64,000 bases of DNA from Williamsia sp. CHRR-6 (GCF_018474015.1 NZ_JAHCSG010000001.1:992001-1056000), one strand, 5' to 3'; positions 1 through 8,514 are shown, counted from the stretch's first letter. Notes: generated by a model not told the origin, from the sequence alone. Program-made: numbers and translations.

Positions 1-32
1 TGGAGGGCCCGCCCTCCACATTCACGCACGGG
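1..32. repeat. 32-bp direct repeat, copy 1, with terminator-like hairpin
   Basis: This 32-base segment recurs at 1467-1498 with one mismatch (t versus c at its 21st base). Its first 18 bases form an 8-bp stem, TGGAGGGC with GCCCTCCA, around a 2-base loop. The stem lies just past the stop codon of the CDF gene, so it may end transcription of that leftward operon. It has no T-run, so Rho-independent function is unproven. The last 11 bases of the repeat lie inside the 3' end of the CDF coding sequence. Confidence 0.8.
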
Positions 33-1020
33 GGTAGGCGTGCACCAACACGCTGGTCACCCGCGGGATGTGTTCGGTCAGCTCATGTTCGGCTTGATGA
101 GCCACCGCGTGGGCGTGGGCCAACGTGATCTGTTCGTCCACGTCGAGTTCGGCCTCGGCGTGCAACGTATGTCCGACCCACCGCATCCGAACCCCGGCCA
201 CCGCCTGCACCCCCGGCACCGACGCCAGCACCGACTCCGCTGAGGTGACCAACGCCGGATCGACGGCATCCATCAAGCGCGCGAACACGTCTCGGGCCGC
301 CGACCGTAGCACCACCAGGATGGCGAGGGTGATGATCAGTCCAACGACCGGATCAGCCATCGGCAATCCCAGCGCCACTCCCCCCGCCCCGAGCACCACG
401 GCCAGCGAGGTGAACCCGTCGGTGCGAGCATGCCGGCCGTCGGCGACCAGCGCCGCCGACCCGATCGCACGACCCACCCGGATGCGGTACTGCGCCACCA
501 CCTCGTTGCCGACGAATCCGATCACACCGGCGGCGGCCACCCACCCCAGGTGATCCAGGGGTCGCGGATCGATCAGTCGTGAGATCGCCTGCCACCCAGC
601 AACAATGGCCGACAACGCGATCATCGCGATGACGAACAGGCCGGCCAGATCCTCGGCACGGCCGTAGCCGTAGGTGTGTCGCCGGGTGGGTGCGCGGCGA
701 CCCAGGACGAAGGCGATCCACAGTGGCACCGCGGTCAACGCGTCGGAGAAGTTGTGGACGGTGTCGGCCAACAATGCCACCGATCCCGACGCGGCCACCA
801 CCGCCGCCTGCGCCAGCGCGGTGATCAGCAGCACCGCCAGGCTGATCTGCACCGCCCGGATGCCCACCGCGCTCGATTCCATTGCGTCGTCGACCTTGTC
901 GACAGTGTCGTGGGAATGCGGCCGCAGCGCGTGCGGGATGAGCCGACCCCAGCCTGACTCATCATGGTGGTGCCGATGATCGTGATCGTGCGGGTGATCC
1001 GGCCGGTGCGGATGGCTCAT
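22..1020 (-). CDS. Cation diffusion facilitator (CDF) metal efflux transporter
   Basis: A 332-residue inner-membrane divalent-metal/proton antiporter of the CDF family. The N-terminus is a histidine-rich cytosolic tail (residues 3-22), usual for Zn/Co/Ni exporters. Two membrane metal-site motifs are visible: D86-x2-H89-x3-D93 (in ADTVHNFSDA) and D194-x2-H197-x3-D201 (in ADGRHARTDG). A C-terminal cytosolic domain ends in several histidines. Its ATG overlaps the stop of the ArsR-type regulator as ATGA, so the two are one operon with the regulator first. The family and operon form indicate metal resistance; the metal (Zn, Co, Ni or Cd) cannot be fixed from sequence. Length is normal for the family. 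Confidence 0.93.
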   Translation of the reverse strand: MSHPHRPDHPHDHDHRHHHDESGWGRLIPHALRPHSHDTVDKVDDAMESSAVGIRAVQISLAVLLITALAQAAVVAASGSVALLADTVHNFSDALTAVPLWIAFVLGRRAPTRRHTYGYGRAEDLAGLFVIAMIALSAIVAGWQAISRLIDPRPLDHLGWVAAAGVIGFVGNEVVAQYRIRVGRAIGSAALVADGRHARTDGFTSLAVVLGAGGVALGLPMADPVVGLIITLAILVVLRSAARDVFARLMDAVDPALVTSAESVLASVPGVQAVAGVRMRWVGHTLHAEAELDVDEQITLAHAHAVAHQAEHELTEHIPRVTSVLVHAYPRA

Positions 1021-1439
1021 GCGCCGCCCACCTCACGCACCACCGCGATCGACGGTTCGATGGGCGGGGCGGCCTCCACCCCGCGATGAGCGTCGGCCCG
1101 GTGATGGCCGGGCACCCCAGGTCCGGCGTGCTCGGCGTTGCGCACCGCGTCGAGAACCACCTGACGGATGTGGTCGTTCTCCAGACGGTAGAAGACGCTG
1201 GTGCCCTCCTTGCGAGTGTGCACCAGACGTGCCATCCGCAGTTTGGCCAGGTGTTGACTCACCGATGCCGCCGGTTTGCCCACCCGCTCGGCCAGATCGT
1301 TGACCGAACGCTCGTCGTCGATCAGCGCCCACAGCAGCTGCACGCGGGTGGCGTCGGACAACATGCGGAACACCTCGACCACCAGCGCCACCTGGTCGTC
1401 AGCCAACCGCCGTCGGCAGACCTTCTTATCTGCATTCAT
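1017..1439 (-). CDS. ArsR/SmtB-family metal-sensing repressor
   Basis: A 140-residue winged-helix repressor, first gene of the metal efflux operon. The recognition region is around GKPAASVSQHLAKLRMARLV, followed by the beta-wing (TRKEGTSVFYRLEND). The last helix keeps part of the alpha-5 metal site of SmtB/CzrA: the first His (DHIRQ) and the final His (AEHA) align, while the intermediate ligand is Arg. A His-rich tail (PGHHRADAHRG) follows. The frame stays open to 1487, but the ATG at 1439 is chosen because a -10 element and palindromic operator sit exactly on it and the longer form would run into the direct repeat. It probably represses itself and the CDF gene until metal binds. Confidence 0.9.
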   Translation of the reverse strand: MNADKKVCRRRLADDQVALVVEVFRMLSDATRVQLLWALIDDERSVNDLAERVGKPAASVSQHLAKLRMARLVHTRKEGTSVFYRLENDHIRQVVLDAVRNAEHAGPGVPGHHRADAHRGVEAAPPIEPSIAVVREVGGA

Positions 1440-1451
1440 ATGCAGATAGTA
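1427..1451 (-). promoter_or_regulatory. ArsR/SmtB operator overlapping a leaderless promoter
   Basis: A perfect 9-4-9 inverted repeat, TATCTGCAT ... ATGCAGATA, occupies 1427-1448 and spans the regulator's start codon (1437-1439). On the minus strand a -10-like TACTAT (1446-1451) ends 6 bases before the ATG, which predicts a leaderless mRNA. Long AT-rich dyads of this form are typical ArsR/SmtB sites. No good -35 is visible. Confidence 0.7.
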
Positions 1452-1466
1452 GACCGTGCGCGAAAG

Positions 1467-1498
1467 TGGAGGGCCCGCCCTCCACACTCACGCACGGG
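1467..1498. repeat. 32-bp direct repeat, copy 2, with terminator-like hairpin
   Basis: Second copy of the repeat at 1-32, one mismatch. The hairpin (1467-1484) lies just past the stop of the DUF2599 lipoprotein gene, so it is positioned to end transcription of the esterase-lipoprotein pair. The two copies enclose the arsR-CDF operon. Confidence 0.8.
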
Positions 1499-1957
1499 TC
1501 ACTCCTCGGCGCCGCCGGGATTACATCGGGTGGCGATCATCTCTTCAGCGCTGACCACCGGCCGCCAGGGTTCCAGGTTCCAGCTCGGCTTGTCGGGTGC
1601 GACCAGCCGCGCGAACGTCCAATGGCAGTCGAACTGCGCCCGCATACCCGGAGAGTCGGCGGTGGCATCATCGGCCACCACCTCCGCCCAGGCCCGGTCG
1701 TCGTCATCGGCTCCCGCCGCCCGCCGACCCGACGGCGTGGGATACACCTGCAGGCTGCGGCCCGACGCCAACGTCACCCACGTGACGTGGTCGATGAACG
1801 GCGGACGCGCCGGCGGCGCGGTCACCACATCGGGAACGAACGTGGCCGTCGGACCGGCCGCCGCACCCGAGTTCGGGCTGTCCCCGCAGGCCGTCGTCGC
1901 CACCAGCACCGAGCCGAGCATCACACTCACGCCGATGTGCTTGCGCAACAAGCTCAT
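1499..1957 (-). CDS. DUF2599-type secreted lipoprotein
   Basis: A 152-residue protein. The start is the ATG at 1957, which overlaps the esterase stop as ATGA; the longer frame up to 2104 has no signal sequence and overlaps the esterase. The N-terminus (MSLLRKHIGVSVML...) is a signal peptide ending in a lipobox-like TTAC, with Cys24 as the predicted lipidation site. The rest resembles the DUF2599 domain of actinobacterial secreted proteins (DHVTWVTLASGRSLQVYP, then a CxW element and a late Cys). The biochemical role of this family is not known to me. Translational coupling to the esterase suggests joint expression. Confidence 0.75.
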   Translation of the reverse strand: MSLLRKHIGVSVMLGSVLVATTACGDSPNSGAAAGPTATFVPDVVTAPPARPPFIDHVTWVTLASGRSLQVYPTPSGRRAAGADDDDRAWAEVVADDATADSPGMRAQFDCHWTFARLVAPDKPSWNLEPWRPVVSAEEMIATRCNPGGAEE

Positions 1958-3480
1958 CCGGCCGAGACGTCGTCGAACGTCAGATGGTTGTGGCCGCGGT
2001 AACCCGCCCACGCCTCGCGGCGCACCCGGTCGGGGTCGACCTCGATGTGCGAGGGGTCGTTGAACACCTTCACCGCTCGGTGCTCGACGCGGTAGGGCTC
2101 CCAACCCGCTGCAGGCGCGCCGGTCGCGGCGAATCGCGTCCAGTCACCCTGGATTTCGGCGGTCACCCGACGTGCACCGGCCCGACCACCCGCAGCCAAC
2201 AGCGCGCCCGCGCCGGTGGCGTAGAAGTCGAAGATGGCCAACATCTCGGTGCCGTGGGTGGCGCCGAAGCCGGTGGCGCGCAACAGGGTGGTGGCGAAGT
2301 CGTAGCGGTAGAACCAGGTGGGCGCGAATCCGCTGTGCGCGTCGGCGAATCGGGTGGCCGGCGCCCAGAAGATCATGTCCCCCATGATCGCTCGGCAGGC
2401 GGCCTCGCCGGGGTAGCCCGGATACCCGTGGACAACCCGGGCCCCCACCTCGGGGTCGGTGGTGGCGAACACCCGCTCCACGGCCTCCGGGGTGGTCTTG
2501 AGGATGGGAAAAGCCTTGGCGAACAGGTTGGCTTCGTCGCGGTTGCTGCCGATGATGAGCGGCACCCGATGTGTACGCCCGGCCTCGGCGGCCTCGGTGG
2601 GATCCATCGGTAGGAAATCGCCGTCCACACTGGGACCGAACGGCAGTGCGCCGGGCACCTCACGGCTCAGCCGCCGGGCCAATCGCTCACCCGCAGCACC
2701 CAACGCGCCCGGGGTGGCCTGGTGCAGCGCGGCCACCGGGTCGTCGTGCTTCTCGCCGAGGACCTCCAGAAAGGTGCGAGCGTTCAACTGCGCCAACGCA
2801 TCCGACATCGTCAGGGCCGGAGCGGTGCTCTGGGCGATGGCCCGATGAAACAGCCCCGCCGCCGCCGGGGTGGCCATCAGGGTGGTCACCGCGTTGCCGC
2901 CGGCACTCTCACCGAAGATGGTCACGTTGTCAGGGTCGCCACCGAACGCGGCGATGTTGCGTTGCACCCACTGCAGCGCGGCCACCTGATCACGCAGACC
3001 GAGGTTCGAGTCGTATTGCCGTGTGCTGGTGGAGTAACGACTCAGATCCAGGTACCCAAGCGGTCCTAGCCGATAGTTGATCGACACGTAGACCACATGG
3101 CCCGCTCGCACCAGCGCATCGCCCCGGTACATCAGCGACGAACCCAGGATGTAGGCGCCACCGTGGATGAAGACCATCACCGGTAGCGGGCCGGAGACAT
3201 CCGCCGGCGCAGTGACGTTGAGGGTCAGGCAGTCCTCGCTGGTGGGCTGCTTGGACAGTGGCCCGGTGATGGTGTAGCGCGGGGCCTGAGGTGCGGCGTT
3301 GCGGAAGCTGGTGGCCGAACGCACCCCGGTCCACGGGGTGACCGGCTGCGGCGCCCGGAACCGCATATTCCACTGCGGCGGTGCGGCGTAGGGGATACCG
3401 CGCCAGCTGATCAAGCCCGCGTGGGCGACACCATCGATGTCGCCGTCGCAGGTGCTCACCCGTGAGGTCGGTTCAACCAT
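1954..3480 (-). CDS. Type-B carboxylesterase
   Basis: A 508-residue alpha/beta-hydrolase of the carboxylesterase type-B family, hydrolysing carboxylic esters. The oxyanion-hole motif HGGAY is near residue 106 and the nucleophile elbow GESAGG has Ser192. The family's SEDCLTLNV signature is near residue 81. The acid is probably Glu in SNRDEANLF and the His lies in GATHGTEM. There is no clear signal peptide, so it is probably cytosolic. Length matches the family. It is divergent from pxpA, 48 bases away, and overlaps the downstream lipoprotein gene by 4 bases. Substrate unknown. Confidence 0.9.
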   Translation of the reverse strand: MVEPTSRVSTCDGDIDGVAHAGLISWRGIPYAAPPQWNMRFRAPQPVTPWTGVRSATSFRNAAPQAPRYTITGPLSKQPTSEDCLTLNVTAPADVSGPLPVMVFIHGGAYILGSSLMYRGDALVRAGHVVYVSINYRLGPLGYLDLSRYSTSTRQYDSNLGLRDQVAALQWVQRNIAAFGGDPDNVTIFGESAGGNAVTTLMATPAAAGLFHRAIAQSTAPALTMSDALAQLNARTFLEVLGEKHDDPVAALHQATPGALGAAGERLARRLSREVPGALPFGPSVDGDFLPMDPTEAAEAGRTHRVPLIIGSNRDEANLFAKAFPILKTTPEAVERVFATTDPEVGARVVHGYPGYPGEAACRAIMGDMIFWAPATRFADAHSGFAPTWFYRYDFATTLLRATGFGATHGTEMLAIFDFYATGAGALLAAGGRAGARRVTAEIQGDWTRFAATGAPAAGWEPYRVEHRAVKVFNDPSHIEVDPDRVRREAWAGYRGHNHLTFDDVSAG

Positions 3481-3516
3481 GTAGCGAGGTTAACGCCTGT
3501 CTGCCGAACCGGTCTC

Positions 3517-3522
3517 TAAACT
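3517..3522 (+). promoter_or_regulatory. -10 element for a leaderless pxpA transcript
   Basis: TAAACT lies 6 bases before the pxpA ATG at 3529, so transcription would begin at or beside the start codon. No Shine-Dalgarno sequence is present in the 48-base gap. No convincing -35 is seen, which is common in this bacterial group. Confidence 0.4.
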
Positions 3523-3528
3523 GGGCCG

Positions 3529-4296
3529 ATGTCACGCGGGCGGATCGACCTGAACGCCGATCTGGGCGAAGGATACGGTGCGTGGCGCCTCGGCGACGAC
3601 GAGGCGATGCTGGGCGTGGTGACCAGCGGCAACCTGGCCTGCGGCTTCCACGCCGGCGATCCCGCGGGTCTGCGCCGCACCTGTGCTGCCGCGGTGGCGG
3701 CCGGGGTGCGGATCGGCGCTCAGGTGTCCTACCCAGATCGGGTCGGCTTCGGCCGTCGCTACATCGACATCCACCCGGCGGATCTACGCGCCGACGTGAT
3801 CTATCAGGTCGGCGCCCTCGACGCCATCGCCCGGTCGGTCGGCGGGCGGGTCGAGTACGTCAAACCCCATGGGGCCCTGTACAACACCATCGCCGTCGAC
3901 GAGTCCCAGGCCGCCGCGGTGGTGGGTGCACTCACCGATCTCGGCGGCGACCTGCCGCTGCTGGGGCCAGCCGGCTCGGTGAGTGCGCGCCTGGCCGCCG
4001 GCGCCGGGCTGAACGTGGTGGCCGAGGCCTTCGCCGACCGGGCCTATCGCCCCGACGGCACCCTGACCCCGCGCAGTGACCCCGGCGCAGTCCTCGTCGA
4101 CACCGACAGCATCTGCGCGCGCGTGTTGCAGATGGTCACCGAGGGCAGCGTGGTCACCGACGATGGATCGGCGAAATCACTTGCGGTCCAATCGATCTGC
4201 CTGCACGGCGACACCCCTGGGGCGGTGGACCACGCGCGGGCGGTGGCCGAGACCCTGCGCGGTGCCGGTATCGACATCGTCAGTTTTCTCGACTGA
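3529..4296 (+). CDS. pxpA: 5-oxoprolinase subunit A (LamB/YcsF family)
   Basis: A 255-residue protein of the LamB/YcsF family, the A component of the PxpABC ATP-dependent 5-oxoprolinase that opens pyroglutamate to glutamate. Family motifs are present: DLNADLGEGYG at the N-terminus, NLACGFHAGDP near residue 44, QVSYPDRVGFGRR near residue 72, VKPHGALYN near residue 108, and QSICLHGDTPGAV near the C-terminus. Length is typical. The partner subunits PxpB and PxpC, often adjacent, are not in this window. The gene runs convergently into the ABC exporter genes; the 21-bp repeat array starts one base after its stop. Confidence 0.92.
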   Translation: MSRGRIDLNADLGEGYGAWRLGDDEAMLGVVTSGNLACGFHAGDPAGLRRTCAAAVAAGVRIGAQVSYPDRVGFGRRYIDIHPADLRADVIYQVGALDAIARSVGGRVEYVKPHGALYNTIAVDESQAAAVVGALTDLGGDLPLLGPAGSVSARLAAGAGLNVVAEAFADRAYRPDGTLTPRSDPGAVLVDTDSICARVLQMVTEGSVVTDDGSAKSLAVQSICLHGDTPGAVDHARAVAETLRGAGIDIVSFLD

Positions 4297-4297
4297 T

Positions 4298-4480
4298 CGC
4301 CCAGTCGACGGGATCTTCCGCCCAACCGACAGGATCTTCCGCCCAGTCGACGGGGTTTACCGCCCAACCGACGGGATTTACCGCCCAGTCGACGGGATTT
4401 ACCGCCCAGTCGACGGGATTTACCGCCCAGTCGACGGGATTTACTGCCCAACCGACGGGATTTACCGCCCAACCGACGGG
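4298..4480. repeat. 21-bp tandem repeat array (8.7 units) between convergent genes
   Basis: Eight full 21-base units and a 15-base partial fill the whole gap between the pxpA stop and the exporter stop at 4481. The shared core is CGCCCA-NN-CGACGGG, with NN either GT or AC, followed by ATTTAC or ATCTTC. The same core recurs in inverted orientation at 22772-22873 and inside the first synthase gene at 13658-13700. There are no unique spacers, so it is not CRISPR. It may act as a bidirectional terminator or be a mobile REP-like repeat; function unproven. Confidence 0.92.
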
Positions 4481-6721
4481 TCAGGCGGTGGTGCCGAAGT
4501 GCGCGCAGTGCAGGCGGTAGTAGGCGCCGCGGCGGGCCAACAGCTGATCCAGGGTGCCCTTTTCCCGGATGCGGCCCTTCTCCATCATGATCACCAGGTT
4601 CGCGTTTTGGATGGTCGAGAGCCGATGCGCGACAACAAAACTGGTTCGCCCCCGCTGCAGTGAGCCCAGCGCGTCGCTGACCAGGGCCTCGGTGCGTGAG
4701 TCGACCGAGCTGGTGGCCTCGTCCAACACGATCACCGACGGCTGCCGCAGGAAGGTGCGGGCCACGCTGATCAGTTGGCGCTCACCGACACTGAGCTGTC
4801 CACCGTCCTGCTCGAGGATGGTGTCGTAACCGTCGGGCAGGCCTTCGATCACGTGGTCGGCGCGCGCCATCTTCGCCGCCGTCCGGATCTCGCGATCGGT
4901 GGCGCCGGGCCGACCGAACGCCAGGTTGTCGCGCACCGACGCCCCGAACAGCCAGGTGTCCTGCAACACCACAGCCATCTGCTTGCGTAGGGTGCCGCGG
5001 TCGAGATCGCGGATGTCTCTGCCGTCCAACGTGATCCGGCCGTGGTCCACGTCGTAGAACCGCAACAGCAGGTTGATCAGCGTGGACTTGCCTGCACCGG
5101 TCGACCCGACGATGGCCACGGTGGAACCGGGCTCGGCCACGAACGACACCTCGCTGACCACCGGGGTGATCGGGTCGTAGCCGAAGCCGACCCGATCGAA
5201 CACCACCCGACCGTTGGACACCGGTCCACCGAGCAGCACCGTCTCGGGGTCGGGGTCGGCGGGGATCTCGATGAGGTCGAGCCCGTACTCGTCGTCGTGG
5301 TCAGCGGCAGCGCGGGCAGCTGCGGGACGGCGACCCAGGAAAGTCAGCATCCGGCCCAGCATTCCCGCCGGCGCCACCTCCTCGGTGGTGTCGAGGTAAC
5401 CGAAGAGCCGCTCGGCCGAGGCGATACCGGACTGGATGTCGTTGGCGGTGGAGGCAAGGTCGCCCAGTGGCTGCCCGAACTCGCGGGCGTACTGGATGAA
5501 GGCCTGCACACTGCCCAACGTCAGGCTGCCGGTGGCCACCCGCATACCGCCGACCACCGCGATGGCCACGTAGACCAGGTTCCCCACCAGGGTCAGCGCG
5601 GGCAGGATGAGGCTGGACAGGAACTGCGCCTGATAGCCGGCGTCGGTGAGTTCGTGGTTGATGTCGTCGAACTCCTCGACCACCTCACCGGAACGGCCGT
5701 AGGCGGCCACCGCGGCGTGCGCGGTGTAGGTCTGTTCGACGTGTGCGGTCAGTCGCCCGGTGGCGTCCCACTGGCGGGTGAACCAGCGCTGCGATCGTGA
5801 GGCGATCACCGCCACCACCACCACCGACACCGGGATGGACACGACGGCGATCAGCGTGAGCATCGGGGAGATGACCAGCATCATCGACAGCACACCGATG
5901 ATGGTCATCGTCGAACCCAGTACCCCGCTGACCGATTGGTGCAGGGTGCGCGAGACGTTGTCGATGTCGTTGGTCACGCGGCCGATCAGCTCGCCGCGTG
6001 CGACGGTCTCGAAGTAACCGACCGGCAGTCGGTGGATCTTGGCGACCACGTCGCCGCGCAGCCGCCGCATCGACCGCTCGACGATGGTGTTGATCATCCG
6101 GCCCTGCCACCACAGTGCGGCCGCGGCGATCACGTACACCGACAACGTCAGCAGCAACGTGATGGCGAGGGCGCGGTAGTCGATCCCCACCCCGGCGCGC
6201 GCGCCCATCCCGGTCACCAGATCCGACGGGGGCCGGTCGGAGGAGTCGATGGAGCGTCCGATGACGCCCCGGAACACGATGTCGGTGGCGTGGCCCAGCA
6301 GCCGTGGGCCGGCCACGGTCAGGGCGACGCTCAGGGCGGTGAGCCCGATGATGACAAGTGCATCGGTGCCGGTGGCGTCGAGGCTGCGCAGCAACCGCAT
6401 GACGGTGGCCCGCAGGTGCAGCGGCCGGTCCTTCTCGTCCTTCTCGTCCTTGGGCTTGTCGGACCTGGCCTTGTCGGAGGTGGGCTTGTCGGAGGTGGGC
6501 TTGTCGGAGGTGGGCTTGTCGGAGGTGGGCTTGTCGGACCTGGGCTTGTCGGAGGTGGGCGTGTCGGCACTGATCTCCCAGGGGGGCGTTGCGAGCCCGC
6601 GGGGTGGTGAGCCCCGGTGTGGCGGTGCCACCTCCTGGGGCGGTGCCACCCCGTGTGGCGGGGTACGGCGATGCGGAACCCTCGGACCCGGGTTGCCGGT
6701 CGGGTCGGCGTGGGTGGTCAT
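4481..6721 (-). CDS. ABC exporter half-transporter, canonical ATPase subunit with repeat-bearing N-terminus
   Basis: A 746-residue fusion of a six-helix exporter membrane domain and an ATP-binding domain. Walker A is GSTGAGKST, the signature is LSVGERQ (non-canonical), and Walker B reads VIVLDEATSSVD with the catalytic Glu present. The ATG at 6721 overlaps the upstream exporter stop as ATGA; a GTG two codons earlier is less likely. The first ~110 residues are a hydrophilic extension, including a run of SDKPT repeats, that the family usually lacks. With the neighbouring 598-residue half it forms a heterodimeric exporter like mycobacterial Rv1273c/Rv1272c. Its divergent placement beside the lipid synthase genes suggests, but does not prove, export of their product. 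Confidence 0.9.
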   Translation of the reverse strand: MTTHADPTGNPGPRVPHRRTPPHGVAPPQEVAPPHRGSPPRGLATPPWEISADTPTSDKPRSDKPTSDKPTSDKPTSDKPTSDKARSDKPKDEKDEKDRPLHLRATVMRLLRSLDATGTDALVIIGLTALSVALTVAGPRLLGHATDIVFRGVIGRSIDSSDRPPSDLVTGMGARAGVGIDYRALAITLLLTLSVYVIAAAALWWQGRMINTIVERSMRRLRGDVVAKIHRLPVGYFETVARGELIGRVTNDIDNVSRTLHQSVSGVLGSTMTIIGVLSMMLVISPMLTLIAVVSIPVSVVVVAVIASRSQRWFTRQWDATGRLTAHVEQTYTAHAAVAAYGRSGEVVEEFDDINHELTDAGYQAQFLSSLILPALTLVGNLVYVAIAVVGGMRVATGSLTLGSVQAFIQYAREFGQPLGDLASTANDIQSGIASAERLFGYLDTTEEVAPAGMLGRMLTFLGRRPAAARAAADHDDEYGLDLIEIPADPDPETVLLGGPVSNGRVVFDRVGFGYDPITPVVSEVSFVAEPGSTVAIVGSTGAGKSTLINLLLRFYDVDHGRITLDGRDIRDLDRGTLRKQMAVVLQDTWLFGASVRDNLAFGRPGATDREIRTAAKMARADHVIEGLPDGYDTILEQDGGQLSVGERQLISVARTFLRQPSVIVLDEATSSVDSRTEALVSDALGSLQRGRTSFVVAHRLSTIQNANLVIMMEKGRIREKGTLDQLLARRGAYYRLHCAHFGTTA
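6455..6559. repeat. In-frame 15-bp tandem repeat in exporter gene
   Basis: Seven units of 15 bases (cttgtcggaggtggg on the plus strand, with ggacct variants) encode a repeated five-residue SDKPT/SDKAR motif on the minus strand. Copy number changes would keep the frame, so this is a candidate variable-number repeat in the cytosolic N-terminal extension of the exporter. Confidence 0.9.
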
Positions 6722-8514
6722 GCCCACTCCCGACTGGAGATCTGCGACATGGCCAGCTCGGCGTATTCGGGGCAGGACCGCAGCAACGCCTGATGCACCC
6801 CGGTGCCCACCACGCGGCCGGCCTCCAGCACCACGATGTGGTCGGCGTCAGCGATGGTGGAGATGCGTTGGGTCACCATGATCACGGTGGCTCCGGCCAA
6901 TCGGGTGCGCAGCCCCGCGCGCACGGCTTCCTCGGTACGCGAGTCCAAGGCCGAGAAGCAGTCGTCGAACAGATAGATCGGCGGGCGCCGGATGAGGGCT
7001 CGGGCGATGGCCAAGCGCTGGCGCTGTCCACCGGAGAGGTTGCCGCCACCCTGGCTCACCTCGGCGTCGAGACCTTTGGGGTCCGCGCGCACGAAGTCGG
7101 CGAGTTGGGCCACCTCCAGGGCGTCCCACATCTGCGCCACGCTCGCCTCGGGAGCCCCGAACCGCAGGGCGGATGCGATGGTGCCGGCCAACAGATCTGG
7201 TTGTTGGGCAACGTATCCGATGCGACGGCGCAGATCGTCACCGCGGCGACCGCGGACGTCGACCCCGGCCACGAACACTGCGCCGTCGGTGGCCGACATC
7301 AGCCGCGGGATGAGGGCCAACAGGGTGGACTTGCCCGACCCGGTGCCCCCGACGATGGCGGTCAGTTCCCCCGGACGCGCGGTCATCGACACGTCGTCGA
7401 GGATCGGGAGCTCCGCACCCTCGAGGTGCACGGTCACATGTCGCAGCGCCACGACCGGAGGAGATCGATGATCGCCGGCCAGCGTCGAATATCGGGTGTC
7501 GGTGGTGGACGACTCGGTGTCGAGGACCTCCAGGATGCGCTCGCTGCACACCGCCGCCCGCGGGTAGACGACCACCAGCGCGCTAACGATGAGGACGGCG
7601 ATCAGCACCATCAACAGGTAGCTGAGGAACGCCGTGAGGTCGCCGATGCCGATCGATCCCGACTGCACCATCGGTGCGGCAAACCACACCACCGCGACGG
7701 TCGCAGAATTGATGATGATCATCACCGTCGGATACAGCAATGCGTTCAGGCGTCCGACTCGCAGGGTCGAGTTCGTTAGTTCATCGTTAGTTATTGCAAA
7801 TCTTTGCTGTTCGCCATCTTCTCGCACATATGCACGTATCACGCGGACGCCGGTGATCTGCTCACGGACGATCTGATTGACCGCGTCGATTCTGGTCTGC
7901 ATCCGCGAGAATTCCGGCATCATCTTGCGCGCGATCACCCCGATGGTGACGAACAGGACGGGGATGCAGATCGCGATCACCCACGCCAGTTTCGCACCCT
8001 GGTACAGCGCCATGGCCAGCCCACCGAGGCCGAGGATGGGCGCGGTGACGAAGATCGACAGACCGATGTGGACGAACACCCCGAACTGCTCGACATCGTT
8101 GGTGGTGCGGGTGATGAGACCGGCGGTGCCGAAGCGACCGAACTCACGCGCCGACAGCGCATGCACGCGCCGGAACACCCAACCGCGCAACTCCCGCGCC
8201 ATCCGCAGGGAGACCCGCGCCGACAGCCAGACCGCGGCCACCGACAACAGCGCCGCGAGCGCGGTGACGACCACCATGACCAGGCCATATCGGCCGATGT
8301 AGCCGGTGTCGCCCACGGCCACGCCGTGATCGATGATCAGCGCGCCGAGCAGCGGCAGGAGCAGTCCGGTGACGGTGGCGGCGATCTGCAGCACCATGAT
8401 TGCGGCCACTGCCCCCCGGTGCGGGCCGACGAGGTCGCTGAACAACGTCAGCAGGGCGCCGCGCCTGGACCCCGAGGTCCCCGACCCCAAGATCGCCCCA
8501 TCTGCACGCGTCAT
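6718..8514 (-). CDS. ABC exporter half-transporter, degenerate-site subunit
   Basis: A 598-residue exporter half with an N-terminal membrane domain and a C-terminal ATPase. Walker A is GGTGSGKST and the signature LSGGQRQRL is canonical, but the residue after Walker B is Asp instead of the catalytic Glu (IYLFDDCFSALD). That pattern is known from heterodimeric exporters such as TM287/288, where one ATP site is degenerate. It pairs with the downstream canonical subunit, whose start overlaps its stop. It reads away from the lipid synthase cluster across a 468-base intergenic region. Substrate unknown. Confidence 0.92.
   Translation of the reverse strand: MTRADGAILGSGTSGSRRGALLTLFSDLVGPHRGAVAAIMVLQIAATVTGLLLPLLGALIIDHGVAVGDTGYIGRYGLVMVVVTALAALLSVAAVWLSARVSLRMARELRGWVFRRVHALSAREFGRFGTAGLITRTTNDVEQFGVFVHIGLSIFVTAPILGLGGLAMALYQGAKLAWVIAICIPVLFVTIGVIARKMMPEFSRMQTRIDAVNQIVREQITGVRVIRAYVREDGEQQRFAITNDELTNSTLRVGRLNALLYPTVMIIINSATVAVVWFAAPMVQSGSIGIGDLTAFLSYLLMVLIAVLIVSALVVVYPRAAVCSERILEVLDTESSTTDTRYSTLAGDHRSPPVVALRHVTVHLEGAELPILDDVSMTARPGELTAIVGGTGSGKSTLLALIPRLMSATDGAVFVAGVDVRGRRGDDLRRRIGYVAQQPDLLAGTIASALRFGAPEASVAQMWDALEVAQLADFVRADPKGLDAEVSQGGGNLSGGQRQRLAIARALIRRPPIYLFDDCFSALDSRTEEAVRAGLRTRLAGATVIMVTQRISTIADADHIVVLEAGRVVGTGVHQALLRSCPEYAELAMSQISSREWA

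Noticed and set aside
4298-4480. CRISPR array
   Set aside because: Units are directly adjacent with a period of 21 and no unique spacers; no cas genes nearby.
4076-4663. Plus-strand open frame through the 21-bp repeats, giving a repetitive DGIYRP protein
   Set aside because: It starts inside pxpA in another frame, and the periodic peptide is only what a 21-base repeat gives in any open frame; no ribosome-binding site.
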